64,000 nt of DNA from the NCBI RefSeq assembly GCF_016801865.2, contig NC_068938.1:90420221-90484220 (forward strand), read 5' to 3'. Below the pieces are notes generated by a model. The model saw only the letters and a program-made list of their open reading frames with translations, did no database searches and was not told the origin of the DNA. The translations under genes and the position numbers were made by a program. Every line of letters starts with the position of its first letter. The stretch's first letter is position 1. Positions 42,725 to 55,769 of this stretch are shown one piece after another. The DNA is from Culex pipiens pallens (Eukaryota > Arthropoda > Insecta > Diptera > Culicidae).

Positions 42725-43474
42725 ACTTATAGGTTAGTGTTCAATAGGGTGACAATAAAAAAAATCGACATCAGAGATACCCTCTGACTCGATTCCTAAT
42801 GCAAAATTAAGTATCTGTGCCAATTTTTAGCCAAATCGGTTAAGGCTAAGGGGTCGCTTTTCATCGTTGAAGTTTATATGGGGAAAATCACGAAAATGTA
42901 TGGGGAAAAACATCGTTTCAGTAATTTTCTGCTAGGTGGCGCAGGTCTCGCCCAAAATTGTCCAAGTGTGAGATTCTTGTAGGAAATTTAATTCCCTACA
43001 ACTTTGTCGAAGGGTGCAAAACGATCCGAGTTGATCCTGATTATTGGTGATTTTTCTAGAAAAAAATATTTTCTTATATACTTCCTATATACCCCTTGTA
43101 CACTTCCAAGTATATAAGCCGATTTCTTTTCATCGCATTGCTCATAACTCATCAGGATCAACTCGGATCGTCTTGCACCCTTCTACAAAGTTGTAGGTAA
43201 TTAAATTTCCTACAAGAATCTCACACTTGGACAATTTTGGGCGAGACCTGCGCCACCTGCTGCAAAAATCCTGAAGCGATGTTTTTCCCCATACATTTTT
43301 GCGATTTTCCCCATGTAAACTTCAACGATGAAAAGCGACCCCTAAGCCTTAACCGATTTGGCTCAAAATTGGCACAGTTACTTGTTTTTGCCTAAAAAAT
43401 CGATCCAGGGGGTATCTCTTGCGATTTTTCGAAATTTTCAATTTTTCTTGTCACCCTAGAGTTCAACTATAAGT
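42725..43474. mobile_element. 750-bp foldback element
   Basis: ACTTATA...AATAGGGTGACAA at the left is inverted as TTGTCACCCTAGAG...TATAAGT at the right. Arms of about 330 bp share GGTGGCGCAGGTCTCGCCC and AAGGGTGCAAAACGATCCGAG in opposite orientation, with a centre near 43100. Confidence 0.85.
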
Positions 43475-43869
43475 AAATTTTATAACAATTTTATTCAATA
43501 TTTGTTATTCGTTCACTTCTTTTCATAAATATCTTCAAGTGTTAAAAAAGTTTATAACACGCTATTCAATTGAAAACTATTTTAGTTTACATAAAACTGC
43601 TTTGTGGATTAAATATTTGTATAACATTGAGAAAATCGCAAATTTTACGCTGTCCGCGAAATCGTGAAAAACTCATTACATTAAATGAGAATAAAAAAAT
43701 GAGACAAGAAAAAAGTATATTACAAGAAAAAACAAAAAAATAAAAAATTAAAAAGTCCTTTCTTTGTCCCATGAAAAATGCAAAATCCAGAATACTGCAA
43801 AATTTAATGATCGGGAAAAAATGTGTAAATTATTTCATTTAAATTCTTACAGCATTCCTAGACAAAGTT

Positions 43870-45480
43870 AGTTCCACGATTTCTTCAACACACAACCGTT
43901 CTGTTCGAAATGCCATCGCATCCATACAAACACACCGCTGCGGCACTGGTCCACCTTCCCCCGTGTTGACAAAAGGTTATCGATGCACTGTTTCGGGTTG
44001 ATGCTATGCATCTGCATCCAAGGCGATGATTCTCCACCCGGGGCCAAGCCCTGTGCACACCGTAAGCGCTTAGATCGCGAAACCTAGACCGTGTGTCCCA
44101 CACTCGAACTCTCAAAGCCCGCATTAGAAGTCGTAAAGCGTATTCTGCTGAAACTCGTTTTTCCACCCGGCGATCAACCGGCGCGGCGAGTTCAAGTCGT
44201 GCGGGGGAGGGACCAGGGTCTTTTCTAAGAGTGTTTGCTTAACCGCGAGAAAGGCCCTGTGGGTTTGCAGGTTGTGGACGTCCTGGACTCCGTGGTGACG
44301 AGTTCTACCCATGCTAATGACCAGGTTGAACTCATTTCCTGGCTCAACTTCTGGTGAACTTTTATGTTGGAGGGCACGGTGAGCTAAAAGTGACCAATTT
44401 CGGTTGATATTTATTTTCAAGAATCTTGATGAAATTCAAATGAAAAGAAAATGTAGGATTTTAGGTTTTCAACTTTTTATTCTACACTTTTCTCACTGTG
44501 TTCTGTTGAACGTTTTGAGCCCGCAGCTGTGCCTTCACTGGGGAAGTGACCGCCTCAAGTGATGAGGCTCTTTAAATTTATTAATTTATTTAACACGTCG
44601 CCGCTGCTGTCGGCCACCGCTGTCGAGCGATGAGTTATTGCGGGAAACCTCAGTGGGGCACACTTCGGGGCTTTAGTATCGACAAACCATGGTTGCAGCT
44701 CGTGTTTCCTGGTTGAAGTCTTTGATGAGCTACATGAACCATCTCGTCAATGAGTCAACGGTGAAATGGTGATAATACAAACGGTTATGCCTTCTTTCGG
44801 CGGTGGCAAATAATTGCTAGCTGTGGTACACCATTTCTTCCACTTTTAATGCCTCAATAAAGCAAACCTCAACGGCCAATTCTATGTCGGTCTACTTGCG
44901 AAAAGGGGAGGATTAATGGCCCTCATTATTGCACTAAAATAACAATCCAAATTTAATACGTAAGAAGGCCCCTCGAGGTAAGACTTATTGAACTTCATAA
45001 AGCTTCGAATCGTTTTCAACCAGCCAGAAATGATCCAATCCGCGCATGTTGGCGCAGAAAATGTCACTCCACCGGGTTCAGGAATGGAGTTTGTGGAGTG
45101 TGGTTATGCAAGCGAGAGAGACGTTTTTTCTTTTTCAAAGTTGAGCGAAATATTATAGAATGGAACGCGCCACGCGGCCAAACAAAAATGTTATGTAAAG
45201 AAAAAGCTAGATGATTCCGGCTGATTCCCCCCGTCGATTTGTCATCGAATTGTGAGCCGTCCACGGGAAGGAAAGCAGAGCTCGGTTGTGTATAATTTTG
45301 TTGTGCGACTTGGGTGATCGAATGCGGTGCCCGTGCCATGATGTGTGAATTTACCTTAAATTGTAGGTTTGTCAAGGTTGGGAAACGTACCTGTAAGAAA
45401 AAGATATTTTTTTTAATTTTATCGTTAAAAAACAATATGATGTTTTGTGATTTTTCCAAAAACTGATAGTTCCGCATAGC
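43870..45480. other. Apparently unique block, no gene assigned
   Basis: GC-richer and without the window's repeat families. Minus-strand frames at 43885-44166, 44124-44420 and 45064-45477 lack recognisable domains. Confidence 0.35.
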
Positions 45481-46374
45481 AAATGATTAATATACCATTA
45501 AGAAAATCATTTCAAATTAATCGCATTTAGTACATAACGAATAACATGTTTCCAAAATATTGCAAACACTTCAATTATTAATTTGATAATATAATGGGGG
45601 TTTCACATGATTCATGTGACTTAAACAATGTTTTTTTAAAGTTCCAGCTAAACTGACACATTTTAGATTAACTGACTATCATCAAGTTGAATATAATTAA
45701 AAATTATGCTACTGCAAATATTATTTCAAGTTTCCCGATCACCTCTGATTTGAAATGTCCCCAAAAATAAGGGAAAATTTTAGATTTATAATCAAATCGG
45801 GCACTTTAAGAATGTTTACAAATGTTTTTTTTACTGATCGGTAAAAGAAATGAAGCATTATGAAAGGAAAACTATGAAATAAGGAATATTAACTAATTTT
45901 AGACCTCTTCAAAAGTAGAGCTTGATTCAAAAATTTCAATGAAAACGGACGAATACTTTCCGAGATAGCGTCAGTTGAATATTAGGCTTATTAAGTTACA
46001 CTTAGAAAAAGTCATTTACATCGAATTTAATTCTTTGTTGCTGTATCTCAGAAACACAATTAATTACACGAATTTCATTTTTTTTAAATGCCATAGCATG
46101 AAAATTTTATGGCTATAATCAAACAAATTTAAAGTTCTTTTCGATTGCAAATTCGATTTTGCTTTAAGGAAGGATTTATTTTTATTTTGTCCCGGTTTAC
46201 GATATTAAAAAAAAACATTTTTTAAATAGCCAGATTTTGCATCATGGCTCTGAAGATGTCTATTTTAGTCCCCAACACATAAAAATATTCGAATATTAAA
46301 AAAAGAAGTATTTTAGGAATTTAACTTCAATGAAAAAAAATATATTTTTTCTTCCCTGTACCTATTTTTTCGAA

Positions 46375-46611
46375 ATAGTCCTCACCAAAACCTACAGTTT
46401 TGCCGAAGACCCCAAATCAATCAAAAAACGTACCATATTTGTATGAACAGCTGCCAAAATTGTATGGAGATTTGTATGGGAGAACCAATGACACAAAATG
46501 GCTTCTTTGGTGATAGGAAAGGCCCCCACAAAGTTTGAGAAAAAAAAAATAAAAACAAAAAATAAAAGTGGTCGAAATCGGCCTATTTCTTAGAGAATTG
46601 CTCTGGAGACT
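46375..46611 (+). mobile_element. GAGCAATTC foldback family, right-terminal part
   Basis: TTGCCGAAGACCCCAAATC, ACAGCTGCCAAAATTGTATG, GGAAAGGCCCCCACAAAGTT and a final TTAGAGAATTGCTC match the right arm at 59700-59950. Confidence 0.75.
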
Positions 46612-46754
46612 TGTATAAAAAACTAATGATGCAAAATGACTTCTTTTGACATAGGAAATGCATAGACTAATCTAAATTAGAAAAGTCGATTTGGGAACCG
46701 TATTAAAAAAAAATGATATGTTTCAATGTATTTTGTTCATTTCATTAAGGTGAC

Positions 46755-47312
46755 AACCAAAACTTCAGGGTTGCCAGGTTGCCAGATAAATCTGGGAATG
46801 CCAGATTTTTCGAGCGACAGCCAGAATAAAGATTCAACCTTCTTTTTGCCAGATATTGACAGATTTTGCCAGATTTTCATTATATGCCCATTTTGAACAA
46901 CTTTTTGATTAAATGAACGATTTAAATTGAAAATAAAAGGTTTTTTTTTCTTGAACTTTTTCCTACTTGTGATTAGCCTTTAGAATAACCAATTATGTCG
47001 AAAGACAAATTTATCAACACATAGCTGAAAGGACCTCCAAATCTCTATTAAGTTTAATTGCTAAGAAAATTGTGAATTGATTATTTACTTAATAAAAACT
47101 GAATTGAATTGAATTGAAAAATTGAAAATAAAAAAACAAGAACGTTTTTTTCTTAAAGGGAATGTAAATTCAACATTTTACAAATTTTGAAATAATTCAT
47201 AACCCTCCTCCTCTTCAGCATTCAGAATTGCTAGATTTTCGTCAGCCAGATTTTTCCAGATTTGCAATCGACAGTTTGCCAGATTTTTCATGTTTTGACC
47301 TGCTAACCCTGT
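46755..47312. mobile_element. Element with CAGGGTTGCCAG end and CCAGATTTTT words
   Basis: Left CAGGGTTGCCAGGTTGCCAG and right GCTAACCCTG are weakly inverted. Both sides carry several GCCAGATTTTT words. hAT-like termini are suggested, but no 8-bp duplication is visible. Confidence 0.45.
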
Positions 47313-47470
47313 GTCAATCATTTCATGCAAGAGAGATGTTTCTGGGATAAATTTTTGACTGACTCTAAATGGCTTTAAAAATAATAAAAAAATGAACTGC
47401 TCTATTTAAGCATACATATCGATCAGCAAAAGATATCGAAGACCTGGCAACCTTGTCTAAAACTGATTTT

Positions 47471-47952
47471 TTAACACTGGAACGCCCAACGCATGTCCAA
47501 CTTACACGGACGCCCAAGCCTCCCAAAAAAGGTGGAACGGTAACTTCAACTCACTGGTTCTCGGGCATTACTTAACCAATCGGGACGATTCTTGTTTCCA
47601 GTGATTTGTAAGAATGTCTAGATGATCCTAAAATTTTGCAGAACTTGATTTGAACAAATCTGTAATTTCTGCAACCGAAATCATCGTTCCACCTTTTTTT
47701 TAAACGACTGCCTCCGCTGAATTTTTGGCGAATTTTTTTTTTACACGCGAATAAAAAAGTTGGAACGATGTTTTTGATCGCAAAAATTACAGATTTGATC
47801 AAATTATGTTCTGCAAAGTTCTAGAATCATCTAGACATCCTAACAAATCACTGGAAAGAAGAATCGTCTTGATTGGTTGAGTAATGCCCAAGAACCATTG
47901 AGTTGAAGTTACCGTTCCAACTTTTTTGGAGCCTTGGGCGTTGGAATGTTAA
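47471..47952. mobile_element. TTAA-flanked foldback (piggyBac-type MITE candidate)
   Basis: TTAA occurs at 47471-47474 and 47949-47952. Termini CACTGGAACGCCCAA and, inverted, CATTCCAACGCCCAAG continue into about 200-bp arms (GGAACGGTAACTTCAACTCA, TCTAGATGATCC) around a 40-bp centre. Confidence 0.75.
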
Positions 47953-50900
47953 TAAATTGGGAAGTTTGTGCAAACTTTTTGGAACCGTTTATCTATAAAT
48001 CGTTAAAAGGTACATAATTCGAGATAGATATCTAATGAGGAAAAATATCGGGATACCCTTCAAGGATTATCTCCATTTGCAGACCGTAGGAAATTTTTCT
48101 ACAAAAAAATCATTAACCCTTTTAACACTAAGATTTATCTTCTTGGACCTTAAAAAAAGTTATATTCATGCAAATAACCACCAACACGGAAATACCTCTC
48201 AATTAGTAAAACTGAAAAATGTTTAAAATGTTAATTACCATAGAAACAACCCAAAATCTCCAAACAACAGAAAGCTCTACTGACACAGAGACCTATTTTT
48301 GATTGTTTACTAATGTGAGCTAACACGAGCAGTCACAATTTAATTACAACCGCTTTGTTATATAACACAATTTAAAACAATCGAGCAAAATATCACACAT
48401 TTTTCGTTGTGTGCCCATTTCCTAGCCCAATGAATAGAACAGAATGGTAAATATTTTGGTTTTGCATAGAAATTGGCTGATTTTTTTTTGTTTCTTTTCC
48501 TGGTACCAACATCATGTTGCGTGTAAATTTGACCACAATGTTGCACCCCACTTTGTGACATAATGTCTGGTCAACGAATTTGAATCTCGGTTTTTTTTTT
48601 CTCGTTTGAGCCCTGGTTATATGGTGCGATAATTATTGTTGTTTTTGACTTCTTTTTTTTTTCTCACACGCATACTGCCAACCAACAAATGACGGTTACA
48701 TACCCCCGAAAATTGCCCACCCGCGAGAAGGTGGTGATTTATGCGCGCGAACACACGATCGCAAGTGTGGCCAAACCCATCATGCTCGGTGTAATGTGTA
48801 TGCAAATTCATTGATGATGGCCTTTCATTTCCATGCCATCGAAACTCGAGCACGAAAGTAATTCACAAGCTGCGCCGAAAAGTGAGCAGATCACTTTTAA
48901 GTTTTCGCGCTTTTAGTGGAAAAAGCAGTTCGCCAACCGGCAGTCTTAAAAATGGGATCGGTTTTTATTTGTTGTGCAAGTTTTATTAGGATTTTGCGCG
49001 TATTTTGGTTGCCTTTTAGATTTCTTGACCTTATGGGTTGGCATTTGGAAGAACGATTGAATGAAGGCCGAACTGTTCAGCAGAGTTGTGTCTTAAACAT
49101 AAGTTAAGCTTACAAATTTAGCCAACAAATGCCCTTTCAAAACTTACTTCAAAATATTGTCTAAATTGAACTGGAGAAAATAACAAAAGTTGAACCTTGT
49201 ACCTATTTTCGCCCTAAGTCGAAAAGATGCGTTTATTAAAAAAAAGATTTTAATTGTATTTTGTCTTAAGACAATTCTGTCATAATAGGAATGCAGAGTG
49301 TAATAAAAACAAAACAAATTGAAGAAACATGGTGAATCACGTTTCAACACAATAAACTCTGTCTCAAAACGCGATAAATAAAACCTTATCGACCAAATGG
49401 TCAGCACCCTGATGCGTTTATTAACAATAGCCATTTAACGATATGCACACACGATGGTTGTGCAGATTTAATCATTACAACTTCCACATGCAAATCACCA
49501 CACACATTCACAACGAAAAAGTTAAGTAATTTCTAAACGATATTTCCGACACACAACAACTCACGTACCTTTAAGACCCATGGAGCCAATTATCATAAAA
49601 ATCGTGCGTATGAAACGTCATAAATGGGTGCTGTTTTCAGTCGCGAAACACAATGGGTCTGGCGGCAGAGAGTGGAAACGTTATAGTCACACCAGGGTCT
49701 TCATCATATCATATATCTGGCTAGATAAAGCCCCAGCGGCTTTTGCTGTCAACACGTGCGCAGCCCACTAAAACAAATGCTTTCTTTTTAGGGGGGTCGG
49801 ACTCCTAGTTTGGGAGCGCGCGGAGTTGCCGAATTATGCAATAGGTACATGCAATAGCAGAAATGTGTGCGGAAAATATTAAATTTTGATTTGCTATTTT
49901 TGCAATTTCAAATATTGAACATTAAAACAAACTTTTACCTTCAATGAGATTACAATGCGATTTCAGCGGATTGCAGTCTGGATTTCGCTATGTAGGGGAA
50001 AAATACCCATTTTTAACCTAATAAGCGGTCGTGTTTGAATGATGCTGGATAATCTGGAATGTTCTTTGAAATTTACTAAAACCAAGTACACCAACGAGTA
50101 GAGCAACTTGTTGTGAATATTTCTGTATATTTTCACTTTTATTAAAAGTTATGCTATTCCTTTTACAAGCATTTAAAAAAAATATTTCCCAAATGTATTC
50201 TAATCAGTCGAGAATGCATTGGGCCACGCCCATTTTCCTATTTTCAGCTTAGTTCTTTTTTCTTCCAGCGCTCTTTTGGGTCTGCTTTGTGCTGCCAAAA
50301 TTGATGAAATTTTAAGCGAACGCTCACGAAAAGTAGCATTTATAGAGAAAATTTCCTGGCATCACTGGCTCACTCCAACGGGCGCTGCTGGTGGTGTTGG
50401 TGACCACCCTTTGTTCTTTATTTTCCTTCGCTTCTCGCTCGGTTTTCTTCAGCCTTCGATTGGAATGGGTCGTCAAAATTCAAACGTCAAAAGACTTAGA
50501 GCGTTTGGTTTTTTTATGGTGCGTGCTAATTATTTACATGTTTCGGTATTATTTTTCAAGTGAGTGACTAACTAATGTGCAAAAGAACATGTTGCCGGTA
50601 GTTGGAAGCAATTTTATATCTTAAGCGCTTTGAAAACGTTAGCGCAAGTGAAAAGGTATTGATGGCGACTTTCGTTAAGCAGTTAAGGGCTAAGAGAACC
50701 AGCTGGGAGTTTTTTCAGTAAAATTGAAATATCTCGAAAACGATACATTTTCTCAACAAACCGACCCGACATTTTGTAGCCAACATTCTTACGCACCTAC
50801 TGGTTAACTATGAGCTTGATTGGTTAAGTCTAGCCTGAGTGGTTATCTTTTTAGTAAAAGGTACTAAAACACGTTGAAAAATGCCTTATTTTCCTCCCAT

Positions 50901-51180
50901 TTTTTTTAAGAAACGAAAGCCTTTTTGGAAAATCTAAGCTCGACAGTTTGTAGTCGAGACAATTACCTGCAATTTGATATATATAAAGACATACTTTAGT
51001 TGTAAAATAATTGAGTGGTTATCTTTTTCCCAAAAAATATCTGAAACATAAACAAATTCCCGCAGATTTCTACTCTCTCATTTTGTCTCGAGCTCGCGTG
51101 CTGACAGTTCGTTTGCAGTGGTGCCAGAATATTTTCTTTATATTTTTCATTATTATATTTTTTTTAAGAATTTAGAAATT
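47953..51180. other. No gene or repeat family recognised
   Basis: Mixed AT-rich and moderate-GC DNA. A frame at 50219-50563 (114 codons) begins with a hydrophobic stretch (FPIFSLVLFSSSALLGLLCA) but has no upstream promoter, splice context or recognised domain. Confidence 0.35.
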
Positions 51181-51183
51181 TCA

Positions 51184-53296
51184 GGTAGGTTTTTTCTGAA
51201 GCTACAGTTAGTTGGTGGTTGATATACGGTCTGTTGAGAAGTTCTAGGACATCTACCAACTCTATGGAGTTCAGAGATGAAGGTCAACCTGATCAATGGT
51301 TGCTTATATCAATAACTGTGAAGTTGGAACATCTTCAGGTAGCTTCAGTGAGTTACACTGAGTAGATCTATGATCTGTTGAGAAGTTCTAGGACATCTAC
51401 CAACTCTACGGAGTTCAGAGATGAAGGTCAACCTGATCAATGGTTGGTTATATCAATAACTGTGAAGTTGGAACATCTCCAGGTAGCTTCAGTGAGTTAC
51501 ACTGGGTAGATCTATGATCTATTGAGAAGTTCTAGGACATCTACCTACTCTACGGAGTTCAGAGATGAAGATCAACCTGATCAATAGTTGGTTATATCAA
51601 TAACTGTGAAGTTGGAACATCTCCAGGTAGCTTCAGTGAGTTACACTGGGTAGATCTATGATCTGTTGAGAAGTTCTAGGACATCTACCAACTCTATGGA
51701 GTTCAGAGATGAAGGTCAACCTGATCAATGGTTGCTTATATCAATAACTGTGAAGTTGGAACATCTTCAGGTAGCTTCAGTGAGTTACACTGGGTAGATC
51801 TATGGTCTGTTGAGAAGTTCTAGGACATCTACCAACTCTACGGAGTTCAGAGATGAAGGTCAACCTGATCAATGGTTGCTTATATCAATGACTATGAAGT
51901 TGGAACATCTTCAGGTAGCTTCAGTGAGTTACACTATGTAGATCTATGGTCTGTTGGGAAGATTTAGGATATCTATCAACTCTATGGAGTTCAGAGATGA
52001 AGGTCAACCTGATCAATGGTTGGTTATATCAATAACTGTGAAGTTGGAACATCTCCAGGTAGCTTCAGTGAGTTACACTGGGTAGATCTATGATCTGTTG
52101 AGAAGTTCTAGGACATCTACCAACTCTATGGAGTTCAGAGATGAAGGTCAACCTGATCAATGGTTGCTTATATCAATAACTGTGAAGTTGGAACATCTTC
52201 AGGTAGCTTCAGTGAGTTACACTGAGTAGATCTATGATCTGTTGAGAAGTTCTAGGACATCTACCAACTCTACGGAGTTCAGAGATGAAGATCAACCTGA
52301 TCAATAGTTGGTTATATCAATAAATGTGAAGTTGGAACATCTCCAGGTAGCTTCAGTGAGTTACACTGGGTAGATCTATGATCTGTTGAGAAGTTCTAGG
52401 ACATCTACCAACTCTATGGAGTTCAGAGATGAAGGTCAACCTGATCAATGGTTGCTTATATCAATAACTGTGAAGTTGGAACATCTTCAGGTAGCTTCAG
52501 TGAGTTACACTGAGTAGATCTATGATCTGTTGAGAAGTTCTAGGACATCTACCAACTCTTTGGAGTTCAAAGATGAAGGTCAACCTGATCAATGGCTGCT
52601 TATATCAATAACTGTGAAGTTGGAACATCTTCAGGTAGCTTCAGTGAGTTACACTGGGTAGATCTATGGTCTGTTGAGAAGTTCTAGGACATCTACCAAC
52701 TCTACGGAGTTCAGAGATGAAGGTCAACCTGATCAATGGTTGCTTATATCAATAACTGTGAAGTTGGAACATCTACAGGTAGCTTCAGTGAGTTACACTG
52801 GGTAGATCTATGATCTGTTGAGAAGTTCTAGGACATCTACCAACTCTACGGAGTTCAGAGATGAAGGTCAACCTGATCAATGGTTGCTTATATCAATGAC
52901 TATGAAGTTGGAACATCTCCAGGTAGCTTCAGTGAGTTACACTGGGTAGATCTATGATCTGTTGGGAAGATTTAGGATATCTATCAACTCTATGGAGTTC
53001 AGAGATGAAGGTCAACCTCATTAATAGTTGCTTATATCAATGACTATGAAGTTGGAATATATTCAGGTAGCTTCAGTGAATAACAGTGGGTAGAGCTATG
53101 ATATGTTAAGAAATAATAGGACATCTACCAACTCTTTGGAGTTCAGAGATGAAGGTCAACCTGATCAATGGCTGCTTATATCAATAACTATAAAGGTAGA
53201 TTATTTCCAGGTAGCTTCAGTGAGTTACACTGGGTAGATCTATGGTCTGTTGAGAAGTTCTAGGACATCTACCAACTCAATGGAGTTCTGAGATGT
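51184..53296. repeat. 144-bp tandem satellite, about 14.7 copies, no indels
   Basis: The word GTTCTAGGACATCTACC or its variant starts at 51241, 51385, 51529, 51673, 51817, 51961 and so on to 53257, always 144 bp apart. Units vary only by substitutions, such as CTACGG/CTATGG and CATCTTCAGG/CATCTCCAGG. The first unit is degenerate on its left side and the last stops after GAGATG. One frame on the plus strand has a single stop per unit, so it does not encode a protein. Confidence 0.98.
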
Positions 53297-53586
53297 CATT
53301 CTATACAAAATCGACCTACATTATAAAATTTTGATTTTCATATTTTTGTATTTTGTAAATATACGAAAATTTATATCTAGAGAAAAAATTCTGATCAATT
53401 GTCTTTAGCAATGTTGTAGGTTATCATGAAGAAATTCAGATAAATTGTATAGCACCTTTAGAAAATCAGCATTTTTGAATAAACTTTTTTTCACTTCTAC
53501 AGATGCCTCTTTTGTTCATTTATATTAATAAAAAAAAGAAAAATATTTAGAAATGCAGTTTTTAGAAAACAAAGTTGTGAAAAATA

Positions 53587-54055
53587 AGCCGTTGCAAATA
53601 TTTTTCAAAGTTTATGTCACCCCTCCTTCAAAATCGGTCCGAAAAATCAGGAAGCAATAAATATTTTTTTCAAAAAACTTCAAAATTTTAAAGGAAATAG
53701 AAGTCTAACCAACTGAAAACAATTAGAAATGCATTTTTCTGCATTTAAAATCATAATTAGCATGTCTGGGATCGATCAAAAATATTTTTAATTTTTGTGA
53801 AAATCCAATGTACAGCACCGCAAAAAGTTTTTTTCAGCGAAAAAAAAATCTCTTCAATACTTTCATATTTTGAAAACTAATGATTGCAAAACAACTGGGC
53901 GGGCAGGTGTAAAATGCATTTTATAAAACCTTTTTTTTTTCAACTGTTGAGACGATGGCTTGTAATTTATTTTGTTTTTTGCACCCCCCCCCCCCCCCCC
54001 TCGACCCCGACCAGAGTCGAGGGACATAAACTTCAAAAAATATTTGCAACGGCCT
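53587..54055. mobile_element. Poly-G/GGCCGTTGCAA foldback family, fullest copy
   Basis: GCCGTTGCAAATATTTTTCA at the left and AAATATTTGCAACGGCC at the right are inverted ends. Within the right side a C-run of about 17 precedes TCGACCCCGACC. Confidence 0.8.
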
Positions 54056-54250
54056 AATTGTTTTATGATAGTTAAGTAATGTATTTTTTTAAGAGTTTTG
54101 CAATTATTTCTAATCTCTCTTTATCATAACTTACAACTTTGCTCAAGACACAGTATCAATAAAACAATTCCTTCTAGAGATTGGCAGCAAATGACCAAGA
54201 AGGTTAAAATTACCTCAAATAAACTAACAAACAACGACATCCTTTCCAAG

Positions 54251-55429
54251 TAGTGCGTCCATCCCGGGAATTCCCGGGACAAAAATCCCGGGATTTTTCC
54301 TAAACCGGGAATTCCCGAATCCCGGGATTTTCTATAATTTGTCCCGGGAATTCCCGAAATTGAAAAAAAAAAATCATATTTTGGTCTGGAAATTCAGATT
54401 TGGTTGTGAAAATAGTAGAACAATAAAATGAATTAAAATTTGTATTCAGCAAATCTCAGCATTAAATTGGCATTTAAGGAAAAAATATTATAATTTGAAT
54501 TGCCAGGTCCGCAAAATGCCTAGTGCTTTACATTTTTTTCTCTATTGTTTTATTTTTTTTGAAAAACTGGATATATTTACGTATATTTTCGATTTAAAAT
54601 TTAAAAAAACAATCTCATATCAAATTATTTATAATCAAACACCAGCATCTAGGCAAATACGTACAAATGTAACGAATAAATACAGCTATTAAAGCAAAAA
54701 ATATTTGCATGACGTTTTGGATTACTTCGGTTGAAACAGTAACAGAACAAAACAATTTGTACTTCCAAATGTATTGCTCTAAAATCTCCTGTACCTATTT
54801 AGACTGTAATTCTGATTTTCCCTCGGTTGGCGGTAGTAACTTGAAGATAATTTGTAAAATATGTGTTATATAAAACAATGAATTCAAAACTTATCTAAAA
54901 TTTTACATTGAATGGTATCATTTTATTTATTGTCGTTGTTTGTTTTCTAGCTGTTTTAGTCATGTCATATAAAATATATATAAAAGAAAAAAAATATGAA
55001 AGAATTCCAAAGTTTTTTTGAATAGGTCCTATAAACATATGGAAGACAAAAGCTCATTGGACCTTTTCAAAAAAAAAAAAAAAAACTCAAGAATTATGTA
55101 ATTTGATTCGCAAATAAAAAAATGATTAATCATACTGGAATTAAAAATAGTAGTTGATATAAAATCCTAAACACCACAAAGACAAAAAAAAAATTCTTTT
55201 AGGCTATTTTAAAACTGTCGTCTTTGTTTAGATTGAAGTGAGGATTATAACCATTTGATATTATTAAGGTAATTCAATGATTTTAAGCTTGAAAACATAA
55301 CAAATATAATGAAACATAGATTTTATTACTGATTCCAAAATTTCCCGGGATCCCGGGAATTCCCGGGATTCCAAAAATATTTTTCCCGTTTCCCGGGAAA
55401 TTCAAAACCCGGGAAAATTGGACGCCCTA
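54251..55429. mobile_element. hAT-type element, 1,179 bp, CCCGGG-rich ends
   Basis: The 8-bp target duplication TTTCCAAG lies at 54243-54250 and 55430-55437. Termini TAGTGCGTCC and, inverted, TAGGGCGTCC are followed by dense CCCGGGAATTCCCGGG words. The AT-rich interior has no transposase. Confidence 0.9.
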
Positions 55430-55769
55430 TTTCCAAGATACGGATTTTTGAATATATACAAACAATTTTTGAACGGGCAGATGTCAATTTGCATGTTCTT
55501 GCAAAAAATAAATAACGATACAATAGGATTTTATTTTATTGTTATTATCTGGAATCATAGTTTATCTTCAAACTATGCAGAATGATAATTGTGGAATTTT
55601 TTATATGTTTGGATGGTTAAAGATTCAAAATGAATTCCGTCTAAATTATTGCAAAAGTTCTGATAGAAACATGCTTGGTCACTTTCCATAAGCTATTTAT
55701 TATCAGATATTGATTAAAAATGCATTTACGGAAAAAAATAAATAATATTTTTAAATTACATGCCAGAAT

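Noticed and set aside
45064..45477. 137-codon minus-strand frame with an internal TTCTTACAG
   Set aside because: The acceptor-like site would restart a short stretch, but no matching partner exon or domain was found.
50219..50563. 114-codon frame with a hydrophobic start
   Set aside because: It could mimic a signal peptide, but no family is recognised and no splice or promoter context supports it.
51184..53296. Protein with 48-residue repeats from the 144-bp array
   Set aside because: All six frames have at least one stop per unit; the best plus-strand frame stops at GGG TAG in nearly every unit.
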